From Lachnospiraceae bacterium (GTDB lineage Bacteria; Bacillota; Clostridia; Lachnospirales; Lachnospiraceae): a stretch of 64,000 nucleotides of DNA. The position numbers and the translations under genes are program-made. The notes under the pieces were generated by a model. It was given only the letters and a program-made list of their open reading frames with translations. It did no database searches and was not told where the DNA came from. Shown piece by piece: positions 1 to 9,765 of this stretch. Location: the NCBI GenBank assembly GCA_017416465.1, contig JAFQCK010000047.1:1-64000 (forward strand), written 5' to 3'. The first letter of the stretch is position 1. Each line of letters begins with the position of its first letter.

Positions 1-79
1 CAGAGATACGGACCTCAATGATTTAATGCCATGGTCTGAAAAAATCCCTGAAAACTGTAAAAATAAACTGCAAAAATAG
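1..79 (+). mobile_element. C-terminal end of an IS66-like transposase (partial)
   Basis: The frame open from the window edge encodes about 25 residues containing LNDLMPWSEKIPENC and stops with TAG. The D-x-L-M/L-P-W-S pattern resembles the C-terminus of IS66-family TnpC transposases. The rest of the gene lies outside the window, so it cannot be said whether it is intact. It converges on the glycan island, so an insertion sequence may bound the island. Confidence 0.5.
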
Positions 80-110
80 TAATTATACTATAATTGCAGT
101 TATATTTTTA
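61..110. terminator. Bidirectional terminator between transposase tail and methyltransferase gene
   Basis: Arms AACTGCAA and TTGCAGTT enclose a second inverted pair ATAGT/ACTAT. A-rich and T-rich tracts flank the structure, so it can end transcription from both converging genes. Confidence 0.55.
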
Positions 111-143
111 GGCGTGCTTGAATTAACTCTTTCAAATAAAATT

Positions 144-1085
144 TTATTTCTTTATTTTAGGATATCTACTATCCCCTACAACATCCTCTAAACGAATTTT
201 TTCCCACGATAAATTTTCCACTTCTCTTACCTTTTTTCCTAGAAAACCACTGTGACAATACATATCTTTTGCAATTTTTCCTTTTAATTCATTATTTGAT
301 ATTTCACTAAAATAACTCTCCAACAAATTTGAACATCCTTTTTTTATACACTCTATACCAAAGCATTCTGGAAACAATATTTCCAATGCACTCTCACTAA
401 ATTGAAAAAAATGCCATGGTCTCTCATGACTACTATAAGAATAATGAGTCTCTATGAACACATACCCTCCAACTTTTAACAATTTAATAATTTCCATAGA
501 AGCTTTCCAAGGCATAGCTAAATGTTCAAACACAGCACTTGAATATATCAAATCATATTTTTTATTAACCAATTTTTCACTCAACTTATGTACATCATAA
601 ACTATATCAACATTTTCTCCCGGATATATATCGACTCCTGTATATGTTGCTTTATTAAACATATTCCTATAGTTACGTCCTGTAACAACTCTAGAACCTA
701 TTTCCAACACTTCATATCCTTCTTTGTTAAAATTTTGCTGTAAATATAAAGGCCAATTTCCATGTGCAATATCATCATCTTTTAACACCTCATTTGTTTC
801 CCAGATACTGTAATGTTCAACATAATTATATATTCCAAGAAAATTAAGTTGTCTTATTGCCGCCTTCACTGAACTTATTGCAATATATATTTTATATTTA
901 TTATCATATTTTTCTTTATATTCTAACAAATCTATAATAGGAATTTTCTCAAAAAATAAACTTCCAATTTTTTTTCTGTCATTATCAATGACCATAATTA
1001 TATCTTTTTTTTCTTCTTTTAAAATTTTATATACCTTTTCTCCTATCAAGCCGGCACCAAATATAACTACCTTCTCATTTTCCAT
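144..1085 (-). CDS. SAM-dependent methyltransferase with N-terminal Rossmann-like module
   Basis: This 313-residue protein has two parts. Residues 5-100 start with VVIFGAG, a glycine-rich nucleotide-binding loop of the kind seen in sugar-epimerase or PglD-type Rossmann domains. Residues about 120-260 look like a class I methyltransferase of the Methyltransf_11 type: YEVLEIGSR is the SAM loop, GVDIYPGENVDIVYDVH follows, then YDLIYSSAVFEHL and LLKVGGYVFIETH. It lies last in a run of glycan genes and probably methylates a sugar or a glycan precursor. The acceptor is unknown. The N-terminal module recurs, at the C-terminus, in the next four genes. Confidence 0.75.
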   Translation of the reverse strand: MENEKVVIFGAGLIGEKVYKILKEEKKDIIMVIDNDRKKIGSLFFEKIPIIDLLEYKEKYDNKYKIYIAISSVKAAIRQLNFLGIYNYVEHYSIWETNEVLKDDDIAHGNWPLYLQQNFNKEGYEVLEIGSRVVTGRNYRNMFNKATYTGVDIYPGENVDIVYDVHKLSEKLVNKKYDLIYSSAVFEHLAMPWKASMEIIKLLKVGGYVFIETHYSYSSHERPWHFFQFSESALEILFPECFGIECIKKGCSNLLESYFSEISNNELKGKIAKDMYCHSGFLGKKVREVENLSWEKIRLEDVVGDSRYPKIKK

Positions 1086-1150
1086 AATTATTACTAACCT
1101 TTCTATATAAAATACAACACTTCAAAATTCCTAAATTTATCTTTTCATTA

Positions 1151-2260
1151 TCATTCTAAATAATCCGGTATAAAAAGTTGTTCCTCCTTACAATATCTTT
1201 TTATCTTATGATAAACTTCATCAAAGTTTTTCTTGCCAAGAGCCACAATCATTCCTTCATTATTATTTAACTTCAACTCTTCTAGCAAAATACACTCTCC
1301 ACTTTTATATTTTGAATCACTCACAACATAACATTTATATTTTAAATTATTATCCTCTAAAAAATGTACAACTGCATTTGCATATATACCTGTTCCAAAA
1401 ATATATACATATTTATATCTAATACAAAACTCTTGTAATTTAACAAAATTAAATGGTTTAACTCTATTTTCAGCACACATCCTTTTCACATCTTCCTCTA
1501 TAAGCCTAATATCATATAATGTATTATTTTTGATATAAATTATAACTTTTTTAACTTCATCATAATAATACATATTAAATAACTTTTTTTTCACCACTGG
1601 AAATCTAATTTCATTTATTAAACCATATGCATTATGCAAATAAGGATTTTCATTATAATTATACTTCCATAATTGCACATCGGTCCAAGACTTTCCTACA
1701 TATCCGTTTTTTCTACAAAAATTAGAAAAGCCAACTTCAAACCACTGTACTGCTTGTATGTAGTTCTCTGGGTACTCCATTTTTTCCCAAAATTCAAAAA
1801 ATTCTTCATCACTCAAAAGACTCTTTCGTATAGCCAAAAAATATCCTTGTATATGTTTTTCAATATTAATATCATAATATCCCTCAGGATGTGAACTTAG
1901 ACCCCAATAATCCACCTTTTCATTCTCAAAAAAATCAAAATATTCCTTCCAACTAAACAACGGACCATAAAAAGTATCATTAAATATTATTATCTCATCC
2001 CAATCATCAAAATTAATTGAAACTATATTGCTTAAAAAAAAATCTTTATATGCTCCAGCATCAAATCCACAATTACTTCTAAAAAATATTTTTTGTGAAT
2101 ATTTTTTTAACTTTTCTAATGATTCTTTGCATATATTTCCATTTACTATTACTATTAACTCTTTAACTTCAACTAATATACATTCTAATAAATAACATAC
2201 ATATTCGCTCACAATACCATTTACATCAAAAAAAACAAATACTGCCAATCTTTGCATCAT
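1151..2260 (-). CDS. RgpF-like rhamnan synthesis family glycosyltransferase with C-terminal Rossmann module
   Basis: This 369-residue protein starts with a segment typical of the rhamnan synthesis protein F family: NCGFDAGAYKDFF near residue 63, then IIIFNDTFYGPLFSW and a QGYFLAIRKSLL segment. Members build cell-surface rhamnose or related polysaccharides. From about residue 285 a second domain begins with YIFGTGIYANAV, the same glycine-rich module found in its neighbours. AGGG lies about 6 bases before the tandem ATG codons. The donor sugar cannot be told from sequence. No membrane segment is evident, so a cytoplasmic or membrane-surface enzyme is likely. Confidence 0.7.
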   Translation of the reverse strand: MMQRLAVFVFFDVNGIVSEYVCYLLECILVEVKELIVIVNGNICKESLEKLKKYSQKIFFRSNCGFDAGAYKDFFLSNIVSINFDDWDEIIIFNDTFYGPLFSWKEYFDFFENEKVDYWGLSSHPEGYYDINIEKHIQGYFLAIRKSLLSDEEFFEFWEKMEYPENYIQAVQWFEVGFSNFCRKNGYVGKSWTDVQLWKYNYNENPYLHNAYGLINEIRFPVVKKKLFNMYYYDEVKKVIIYIKNNTLYDIRLIEEDVKRMCAENRVKPFNFVKLQEFCIRYKYVYIFGTGIYANAVVHFLEDNNLKYKCYVVSDSKYKSGECILLEELKLNNNEGMIVALGKKNFDEVYHKIKRYCKEEQLFIPDYLE

Positions 2261-2288
2261 AATTTACCCTATATATCCCTAGATCATT

Positions 2289-3509
2289 CTACATTTCATA
2301 AATAAAAGTAATATTATTAATTTCTTTTACACTAGATTTAATTTCTAATGCCTGCTCTTTTGCAACTGCTAAAATCATATTAATTTCCTCATGTATCTCT
2401 CTACATATTTCAGCCACTTCATATACTTTATATCCATATAACTCATTTACATTTTTATGCTTATCACTAACTACAATTCCACCAATATTAATATCTAATT
2501 CTTCTAAAACTCTTATCCACCTTCGTCCCCACTCTCCAGCACCAAAAATATATATTTTTTCTTTACTCCTCATAAGTTTTAATTGAGCATAACTAATTGT
2601 AATCTCTTTATAAGAATTTGTAATAGTGTCAAAAATATGTTGTTGTATTCCATCACTCAAACACTCTCTACACATTATCTTTTGTTCACTATCACACATA
2701 TGATAATACTTTAATATATTATATCTAACATATTCCAATTGACTTCCCAATATATCTCTATCATGAAAATTTAATTTTGCAAATTGGATATATGACTGTT
2801 CATAAATTAAAACTAAATCTTCTATCCTTTTGTGTAACAATGATTTACTAGTAGTGATAGATTCTTTTCTAACCCTATACATATGAACTAACTCATTTAA
2901 AAACATTACCTTATTTGCATACATATAAGCAAAAAACGTAAATAATACATCTTCATGATATATACCTTCTACAAAATATAATTCATTTCTCTTTATAAAG
3001 TCTCTTCTATATAGATATTGCCAAACAGGAACCTTATAATCACCATTATGTCTCTGTTCAACAAATGCATCTCCTCCTCTTAAAACTTCATTTTTATATG
3101 TCTTTTTTCTTTTTCCATCATATGTTATACGAGAGCCTTCGTATATTGACTTACTATCAAAGGACAACATATCTACCGAAAGCTCATCAGCTTTTTGCAC
3201 AATAACTTTCAACGAATTATCAACCAAATAATCATCAGAATCCAAAAAAAGTAAATATTCTCCCCTAGCCATATCAATACCTATATTTCTACTCTTTGAT
3301 AGTCCACTGTTATTTTTATTTAAAAAAACTCGTACTCTGCAATCTTCTCGTGCGATAGACTCCAAAACTTTTTTTGAATTATCAGTGGAACAATCTTCAA
3401 TACAAATTACTTCTATATTTTTATATTCTTGTTGTAAAACACTTTCCAAACACTCTTTCAAATATAACTCAACATTATATACCGGTATAATTACAGATAT
3501 CTTACACAT
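2289..3509 (-). CDS. GT2 glycosyltransferase with C-terminal Rossmann module
   Basis: The 406-residue product opens with ISVIIPVYNVELYLKECLES, the classic GT-A family 2 start. It continues with CSTDNSKKVLE, SKSRNIGIDMARGEYLLFLDSDDYL (the DxD metal/nucleotide-sugar motif) and YHEDVLFTFFAYM. Residues about 310-406 form an added domain starting KIYIFGAGEWGRRW. Such GT2 enzymes transfer a sugar from a nucleotide donor to a growing surface or flagellar glycan. The gene is 3 bases from the sulfotransferase upstream, suggesting one operon. The acceptor is unknown. Confidence 0.8.
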   Translation of the reverse strand: MCKISVIIPVYNVELYLKECLESVLQQEYKNIEVICIEDCSTDNSKKVLESIAREDCRVRVFLNKNNSGLSKSRNIGIDMARGEYLLFLDSDDYLVDNSLKVIVQKADELSVDMLSFDSKSIYEGSRITYDGKRKKTYKNEVLRGGDAFVEQRHNGDYKVPVWQYLYRRDFIKRNELYFVEGIYHEDVLFTFFAYMYANKVMFLNELVHMYRVRKESITTSKSLLHKRIEDLVLIYEQSYIQFAKLNFHDRDILGSQLEYVRYNILKYYHMCDSEQKIMCRECLSDGIQQHIFDTITNSYKEITISYAQLKLMRSKEKIYIFGAGEWGRRWIRVLEELDINIGGIVVSDKHKNVNELYGYKVYEVAEICREIHEEINMILAVAKEQALEIKSSVKEINNITFIYEM

Positions 3510-3512
3510 TTT

Positions 3513-4715
3513 TTATTCTCCTAATATTGCAGATAAAAAAATTATTCTCTCTTTATCAACATACGTTATCAATTCATTATATATTTCATCTTTATCACTA
3601 CCATTTGGAGTAATAACATAATATAAATTATCGTTATTTTCTAGCAGTTTCATATCTTTATATTTATATACTTTCAGCATTCCTCTTTCATATTCTCTCT
3701 CTGATAAATTAAATTTATCAAGTATACACTTAACATTAATTCCACTTTTTTCAAATATAGGCAATACTCTAAGTAAATTTCTCCCATTTCCACATAATAC
3801 TATTTGAATATTATTATCAAAAAGCTTACGTTTTAAAGCACGTATCATATATCCACCAAAAAACTCAGATAACATATATATATGTAATCTACGTGCAAAA
3901 TCTTTTTCTATTATACTATATTCTATTTTTTCTTGCTCTTGTAATATCACCTTATAATTCATTAACTGTCTATCTATAACATCAAGTACTTGTTTTCTTC
4001 CCTCACTCAATGCAATTAGATCTTTATAAAAATCAACAACAATTTTTTGAATTTTGGTTTTCGCTTCAAAGCATTCTTCTTTATAATGACGGAATTTATT
4101 TACTACAACTTCATTATAACCATTATAATCTTGCAATTCATTTCCATACAAATATTTCCATATTTTATTACATTGCTTATCAAAAAAATCAAAAAATTCA
4201 TATTGCATCAAAAATAAATTATCATATTCTAACGAAAACTGTAAGCACTTCCAATTATAATAGTACCACAAACAATATGCATATTCTAAATCCATGTCAT
4301 CTCGTTGTTCTAATGATTTTGCTACTTCAAAAGGGTTTCTTACAACTGTAATTCCTCGTATATTATCCTCAATCAACTCTCCCCATTTTTTCCACAACAA
4401 TGATAATCTTGGATCCTTTATAGCCATATTATCATTATTCAAATAATCTTTTTTGAAATCATTAATCGATTCTTTAACTATAATAGATGTATTTTCAATT
4501 TTCCCTATGGATTTCCATGTTAAATTATTTTCAGCTAGCCATAAATCATTGATTTCAACCAATCTTTTTAATTCATAATATCCTCTTGGATTCCCCTTAT
4601 TGGCTGGTAACAGCCATTCTTCCTCTCCAAACCATACTCCCATTTTTTCCAATATTTGTGCTGTTAATGATGTTCCCGATCTATGCATTCCTAATATAAA
4701 ATAAATATTTTTCAT
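3513..4715 (-). CDS. PAPS-dependent sulfotransferase-like protein with C-terminal Rossmann-like module
   Basis: The 400-residue protein begins with ILGMHRSGTSL (GMHRSGTS at residues 9-16), matching the 5'-phosphosulfate-binding loop of sulfotransferases. AIKDPRLSLLW and TVVRNPFEVAKSL match the 3'-phosphate-binding strand and helix. It probably sulfates a glycan made by the surrounding transferases. The last ~100 residues (IVLCGNGRNLLRVLPIF onward) resemble the Rossmann module of the adjacent genes, though the glycine loop is less canonical. Genes for PAPS synthesis are not in this window. Confidence 0.7.
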   Translation of the reverse strand: MKNIYFILGMHRSGTSLTAQILEKMGVWFGEEEWLLPANKGNPRGYYELKRLVEINDLWLAENNLTWKSIGKIENTSIIVKESINDFKKDYLNNDNMAIKDPRLSLLWKKWGELIEDNIRGITVVRNPFEVAKSLEQRDDMDLEYAYCLWYYYNWKCLQFSLEYDNLFLMQYEFFDFFDKQCNKIWKYLYGNELQDYNGYNEVVVNKFRHYKEECFEAKTKIQKIVVDFYKDLIALSEGRKQVLDVIDRQLMNYKVILQEQEKIEYSIIEKDFARRLHIYMLSEFFGGYMIRALKRKLFDNNIQIVLCGNGRNLLRVLPIFEKSGINVKCILDKFNLSEREYERGMLKVYKYKDMKLLENNDNLYYVITPNGSDKDEIYNELITYVDKERIIFLSAILGE

Positions 4716-4776
4716 ATATACATTACTTCTTTCTCATTATTCATTCTTTAATAAATATTTTTAAATTTTTATCTCG

Positions 4777-5907
4777 TTAAAAATTCATTTCTAGAAAATC
4801 GTTCATAGCAATCCATATACCAGTACTATCCGACTTATATTTTGAAACAATTGTATCATATTCCATTATAGGTGTAACTATTACAATATCACATACAGGC
4901 AATAACTCATTTGGTTTATAAATCAACGTTTCTGTTGAAATATAATTATCTTTTTTTTCATCAATAGCATATAAAATCTCTATTGAATTTTCTCTCAAAA
5001 AACAATGTAATTTTTTCCCAAAATATCCATATCCATATATTGCAATATTTTTTATTTTCATTTTATTAATTTTATTTAATAATTGTTCTATTTGTTGCAT
5101 TCCTATATCCAATGATTTTTGTAACAATATATATGAACTATATCTCCTTAATTCATTTTTCTTAACAATTAAAAGTTCATCTTTTTTTAGGTTATTTAAA
5201 TCCTCTTTTTCCAAAAATGCACAGACTTCCTCAAACGATTCATACATTTTTAAAAAATCACAAGATGCATTGGTGTTATCAACTTCATTATGTATATACA
5301 AAACTTCTTGATTAATTTCAAACTTCATCTTATTTATCTTCATAAGATTCCATAAATATGCATCATCACACCCATTTACACTTATTACATTTTCTTTCCA
5401 CGTTATTGGAACATTATTTTTCATTAAAACTTGTCCTGGTGAAATAATATACGAAAAAAAATACTTTTCTAAAACTCCTTTTCTCTGCATTTCTTCATTC
5501 TCATATATTTTCTTGTTTTTTCTCCAAATACCATTACATACAACTGCATCAGCATCCTTCATCTTTTCCAACTGACTGATAAAATAGTTTTCTTTTATTT
5601 CATCATCTTGATCTAAAAATAAAATATAGTCACCATTTGCAATTTTCAATCCATTTATTCGACTTTGATGAATACCCACATTGATATCATTATTAATTAC
5701 AAATATATTACACTCTTTTTCTATATCCTCAATATATATTCTTTCTAAAGGATAGTCATTAACAAATATCAACTCAAAATCATAACTATTGTTACTTATT
5801 TTTACACACTTGTTAATCATACCCACGATTTTGGATACATACTTATTTCCACAATACAAAGGACATATTATACTTATTTTTCTTTTATTCATATATTCAT
5901 TATTCAA
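4777..5907 (-). CDS. Divergent GT2 glycosyltransferase with C-terminal Rossmann module
   Basis: The 376-residue protein starts ISIICPLYCGNKYVSKIVG and carries ELIFVNDYPLE, NVGIHQSRINGLKIANG and YILFLDQDDEI, a GT-A fold with a D-Q-D-D variant of the DxD motif. Residues about 290-376 begin with IAIYGYGYFGKKLHCFL, another copy of the glycine-rich module. ATG codons at 5907 and 5892 are both possible starts and neither has a strong ribosome binding site. It lies 7 bases downstream of the next GT2 gene and is probably co-transcribed. The sugar and acceptor are unknown. Confidence 0.7.
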   Translation of the reverse strand: MNNEYMNKRKISIICPLYCGNKYVSKIVGMINKCVKISNNSYDFELIFVNDYPLERIYIEDIEKECNIFVINNDINVGIHQSRINGLKIANGDYILFLDQDDEIKENYFISQLEKMKDADAVVCNGIWRKNKKIYENEEMQRKGVLEKYFFSYIISPGQVLMKNNVPITWKENVISVNGCDDAYLWNLMKINKMKFEINQEVLYIHNEVDNTNASCDFLKMYESFEEVCAFLEKEDLNNLKKDELLIVKKNELRRYSSYILLQKSLDIGMQQIEQLLNKINKMKIKNIAIYGYGYFGKKLHCFLRENSIEILYAIDEKKDNYISTETLIYKPNELLPVCDIVIVTPIMEYDTIVSKYKSDSTGIWIAMNDFLEMNF

Positions 5908-5914
5908 TTTCTAT

Positions 5915-6865
5915 TTATAGATTAATAAGAAATTCAAACTCCTTTATTCTTTTATCATTATTAAGATTTGTTTGTAAATACTCTTGTTTATATTTTTTCA
6001 TAACATCCTGTGCACATCTCATACACTGCATATCATCTTCAATCATTGCACTTTTCGCAACATTCATAGAATGATATACCAAAAATCTCTTTACAAATAT
6101 CAAAACATCCTTTGGTATATCTTGTTTCTCTAAAATATCAATAACATTTAAATATACCTTTATTAAATCAACTTTTTTTCTTGCATCTGCTGAATGCATA
6201 ACAGAATCTTCATTTTGTACATAATGATATAGAGTGTTATTAATATATTTAACCTTTTTTATATGTTGTGATATATTAACCAACCACAGAACATCTTCTC
6301 CTATCGAAATATTTTCGTTAAACTCGCAATATTTTGATAATCCTAGTAATTTCTTTTTTACAATTTTATTCCATGAATACGCTGCAAAAGCCCTATAATC
6401 TTCCCTATAAAATACATATTTAAGCATTTCCTCTCCTCCAAATACTTTTGACGAAATACTTTTATTATTCCTCACTTCTGATACATTCATCCCATTATCC
6501 TTAAAAAAACCACAAATAACCATATCTAACGACTCATATTTTATTTCATTAGCCATTTTTTCATACATATCTGCTTCTATCCAATCGTCACTATCCACAA
6601 ATCCAATATATTCACCAGTGGCTACTTTCATCCCAACATTTCTTGCACTGCTAACTCCACCATTTTTTTTATGTATAGGAATAACTCTTGAATCTTTTTT
6701 TGCGTATTCATCAATTATATGTCCACTACTATCATTCGAACCATCATTAACTAAAATTATTTCCAAATTATCGTAGGTTTGATTAATAATACTATCTATG
6801 CATCTATTCAAATACATTTCCGTATTATATATTGGTACAATAACAGATATTTTATACATGTTCAT
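5915..6865 (-). CDS. GT2 glycosyltransferase (intact copy of a duplicated gene)
   Basis: YKISVIVPIYNTEMYLNRC, LVNDGSNDSSG, GGVSSARNVGMKVATGEY and FVDSDDWIE identify a family 2 glycosyltransferase of about 316 residues. I chose the ATG at 6865 because GGGAG lies 5 bases upstream; an in-frame GTG sits just before it. Unlike its downstream neighbours it lacks the C-terminal Rossmann module. A decayed relative lies at 7661-8085, so this is the surviving member of a duplicated pair. It presumably adds a sugar to the surface or flagellar glycan. Confidence 0.82.
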   Translation of the reverse strand: MNMYKISVIVPIYNTEMYLNRCIDSIINQTYDNLEIILVNDGSNDSSGHIIDEYAKKDSRVIPIHKKNGGVSSARNVGMKVATGEYIGFVDSDDWIEADMYEKMANEIKYESLDMVICGFFKDNGMNVSEVRNNKSISSKVFGGEEMLKYVFYREDYRAFAAYSWNKIVKKKLLGLSKYCEFNENISIGEDVLWLVNISQHIKKVKYINNTLYHYVQNEDSVMHSADARKKVDLIKVYLNVIDILEKQDIPKDVLIFVKRFLVYHSMNVAKSAMIEDDMQCMRCAQDVMKKYKQEYLQTNLNNDKRIKEFEFLINL

Positions 6866-6875
6866 CACATCTCCC

Positions 6876-7664
6876 TTATTTCACGATCTCACAAAATAAT
6901 TTTTCTTTCTCGCTCCAAGCTTTTGCAAATGTATATGCACCACAATTGGCAGACGATAATAATTCATCACTTTTAGCAAATTCATCAACACAACATAATA
7001 TCTTTTCAAAAAATCAACAGTATCTTCTACACACAATTTTTCACTAATACTTTTTTCAGTATCCTCATCCACATTCCATCGTACTCTTTTTTGTTGTACA
7101 AATATTACCTTATCATCACCAAACTTATTAACTATTTTATCCAAATATCCTTCTCCCTCTGTCGCAACAAAAATATAATCAAATTGCTCTGATTTACACT
7201 TATCTGATATCTTTTTTATCATTTTTTCTACATCACATGTAGCAAACCATCTTTTTACACCACAATTTCTCTTTTTCATACTTTGAATACGAATATCACT
7301 TCCCCTCATATACCCATCCATCATTGTGTATTCCAAACATCCTATTTTGATGATATTCAAGTAAAAACATCAATTTTTCATTAGCATTACATACCGGTAC
7401 ACACGCATTTTCTATCAAACCACTCTCACCAAAATAAGCTATAGCCATCCTAAAATCTTCACAAGACGCATTGATACATTTTTCTTTAACAGTTCTATTA
7501 TTAAGTATATCATTGTACGATAATGCCCCAATAATATTACCATCCTTATACACAACAAATCTCAACTTTTCATAATCAGAATTTTCCTGACAAAATCTCA
7601 ATAGTTCTATCCTGTAATATTAATATTGAACACTTATTACATCTCCATCATATATCTTTATCAT
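6876..7664 (-). pseudogene. Decayed, internally deleted copy of the 535-residue glycan protein gene at 8103-9710
   Basis: The copy starts at ATG 7664 (MIKIYDGDVISVQY, like MITIYDKDVINLDY of the intact gene) but hits TAA after 14 codons. The frame around 7296-7601 encodes LRFVVYKDGNIIGALSY and VPVCNANEKLMFLLEYH, matching the intact N-terminal domain. It then jumps from YEGK (about residue 120) to the C-terminal RGSDIR segment, so roughly 280 codons are missing. A further frameshift near 6970-6985 separates the C-terminal piece from its proper ending (DELLSSANCGAY through CEIVK), which stops at 6876. No functional product is expected. Confidence 0.85.
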
Positions 7665-8085
7665 TTTAAACAACACGCATCCTTTTTATTCCACAAATAT
7701 GCTACAAACACCCTACAATTTTCCCTATAAAATATGTATCTAAGCATTTCTTCTTTTCCAAATATTTCCGGAGAAATACTTTTATTATTCTTTACTTCTG
7801 CTTCAATCGTTTCACTATATACGAATCGAATCTATTCACCAATAGCTACTTTCATCCCTCTTTTTCTAGCACTACTCACTCCACAATTTTTTTGATGTAT
7901 TGAAATAATTTTTGAATATCTTTTTACATATTCATCCACTATATATCCACTAACATCATTCAAGCCATCATTAATTAATATTATTTCTAAGTTTTTATAT
8001 GTTTGATTAATAATACTTTCTATACATCGCTTAAGATATTTTTCAATGTTATATATCGGAACTATCACAGATATCTTAACTTGTT
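7661..8085 (-). pseudogene. Decayed GT2 glycosyltransferase copy
   Basis: The translation KISVIVPIYNIEKYLKRC, LINDGLNDVSGYIVDEY and GVSSARKRGMKVAIGE is closely similar to the intact GT2 at 5915-6865. The ATG start is lost, TAG follows the GE residues, the DSDDW region is deleted, and only VKNNKSISPEIFGKEEMLRYIFYRE and a short tail remain before TGA at 7661-7663. That TGA overlaps the ATG of the adjoining pseudogene, preserving the ATGA coupling of the ancestral pair. The catalytic DxD motif is absent, so it should be inactive. Confidence 0.85.
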
Positions 8086-8102
8086 CGATAAAATCCCCCT
8101 AT

Positions 8103-9710
8103 TTAATATACTATTTCACTAAATAAATATTTTTCATCCATTATTGCATTTACATACAAATAAGCTCCACATGATGCTGAAGATAGCAACGCATCACATT
8201 CCATTAATGTACATAACACTGCATAATATTTCTTTAAAAACACTTTACGATCAACACCTAAATATTTATCATATAAACTTGTCTCTTTGTCTCGTTCTAT
8301 ATCCCATTCAATTCTTGGTTGATTTACAAAAACGACATTATCTTCTCCGTATACTTCCTGAAATTTTTTTAAATATAAAACCTCTTCTGTTGCCAAAAAA
8401 ATTTTATCAAATCCCCATATTCTACATTTATCATGTACTACTTTTATCATCTTATCAATTTCACAAGCAGCTCCCCAATTTTTGAGAACAACTCCACTAC
8501 TCTCCATCTGTTCTTTTCTCATATCGCTCCCACGCATAATAACACCCAATATTTTTTTATTTTCAAACATTTCTTTTGGAATTAATTGTTTTATTTCATT
8601 TTTTACCGTTTCTTTAATCTTCATTCTTTTTGCAATATATCTTAAATAATTTTTTTTTGAGTGTTCAAATGTATATGGATTAATTTGTACTGTTGATGCA
8701 TATATACCATTGGTCACCTCTCTGTTTTCCCATATACTTATAATGTTATATTCATTAAGATTTTTCGGCAAATCAACTATAGGTTCAAATAAATATTCCC
8801 ACATATTATCTTCTTCCGTTTCTAAATACTGATTAGGAAAATGACATAAATCAACATATGGTATCCAACCTCTTTTTTCAGCTATATATACCCAATTTGC
8901 GACACTACTTACAATATCTACCAGCCCAGCTTTATCTGCTGAGAAATCAATTTTCAAAATAATTTGCCTTTCACTTCCAATAATATTTCTATTAGCACAC
9001 CATAAAAAACTCACCATAACATTTACACTATTATATACTTTAAGGAATTTCTTACTGCCATTTATTTGCTCAAAGAACAACTTTGAAACTATATATATAG
9101 CATTTCTCTCGTCTATAATAAGATCTGCATCACATATATTATCTATTACAGTTACTTCACTATTTTCAAAAAATAGCTCTGCTTTTTTATCTATAAAAAT
9201 AATATTCATATCTTTATACTTATTCTTTAATAACTTTACAATAGCATATGTATACTCCTCAAGCTCCTCAATTACTACCATATGTATATTATTAAATAAT
9301 GTATAATCTAAAGTATCTATATCCTCATTAATAATATATTTCTCTAATCCTTCATAATTCCATCCGTTCTTGTTAATTCCTAACATTACATTCTTATGGT
9401 ATTCTAATATGTACATCAAATTACCCATATCGTTACATACTGGAACGCATCTATAATCATCTAAACCTTCTTCTAAAAAATATTTTCTCGACTCTATAAA
9501 TACGTTTCTTTCAAATTGTATGCATTTATCTCTCACATTTCTATCATATAATATGTCATAATAAGATAATGCTTTACATATCTTCCCCTCTTTATATACT
9601 ACAAATCGAAGTTTTTCACTATTTGTTATACTCCAACAGTATTTCAATATCTCATTTCTATCATATTCATAATCTAAATTAATAACATCTTTATCATATA
9701 TAGTTATCAT
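8103..9710 (-). CDS. Glycan-island protein: CBS-like N-terminus and O-fucosyltransferase-like C-terminus
   Basis: I do not recognise a named gene for this 535-residue protein. Residues 1-120 contain two similar halves (SEKLRFVVYKEGKICKAL and YRCVPVCNDMGNLMYILEY) that look like a CBS-type pair and are shared with the neighbouring 698-residue protein. The C-terminal half holds ILGVIMRGSDMR, DKIFLATEEVLYLKKF and a closing ALLSSASCGAY. The RGSD and ATEE segments recall the H-x-R-R-x-D and later loops of GT-B O-fucosyltransferase or NodZ-like enzymes, so a glycosyltransferase is my best guess. It lies upstream of the GT2 remnant, and the pair was once duplicated. Confidence 0.55.
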   Translation of the reverse strand: MITIYDKDVINLDYEYDRNEILKYCWSITNSEKLRFVVYKEGKICKALSYYDILYDRNVRDKCIQFERNVFIESRKYFLEEGLDDYRCVPVCNDMGNLMYILEYHKNVMLGINKNGWNYEGLEKYIINEDIDTLDYTLFNNIHMVVIEELEEYTYAIVKLLKNKYKDMNIIFIDKKAELFFENSEVTVIDNICDADLIIDERNAIYIVSKLFFEQINGSKKFLKVYNSVNVMVSFLWCANRNIIGSERQIILKIDFSADKAGLVDIVSSVANWVYIAEKRGWIPYVDLCHFPNQYLETEEDNMWEYLFEPIVDLPKNLNEYNIISIWENREVTNGIYASTVQINPYTFEHSKKNYLRYIAKRMKIKETVKNEIKQLIPKEMFENKKILGVIMRGSDMRKEQMESSGVVLKNWGAACEIDKMIKVVHDKCRIWGFDKIFLATEEVLYLKKFQEVYGEDNVVFVNQPRIEWDIERDKETSLYDKYLGVDRKVFLKKYYAVLCTLMECDALLSSASCGAYLYVNAIMDEKYLFSEIVY

Positions 9711-9765
9711 TTTTATCCTTTCTTAAAAACATAATTTCTGTACATTCTCATTTATTGCATAACTA

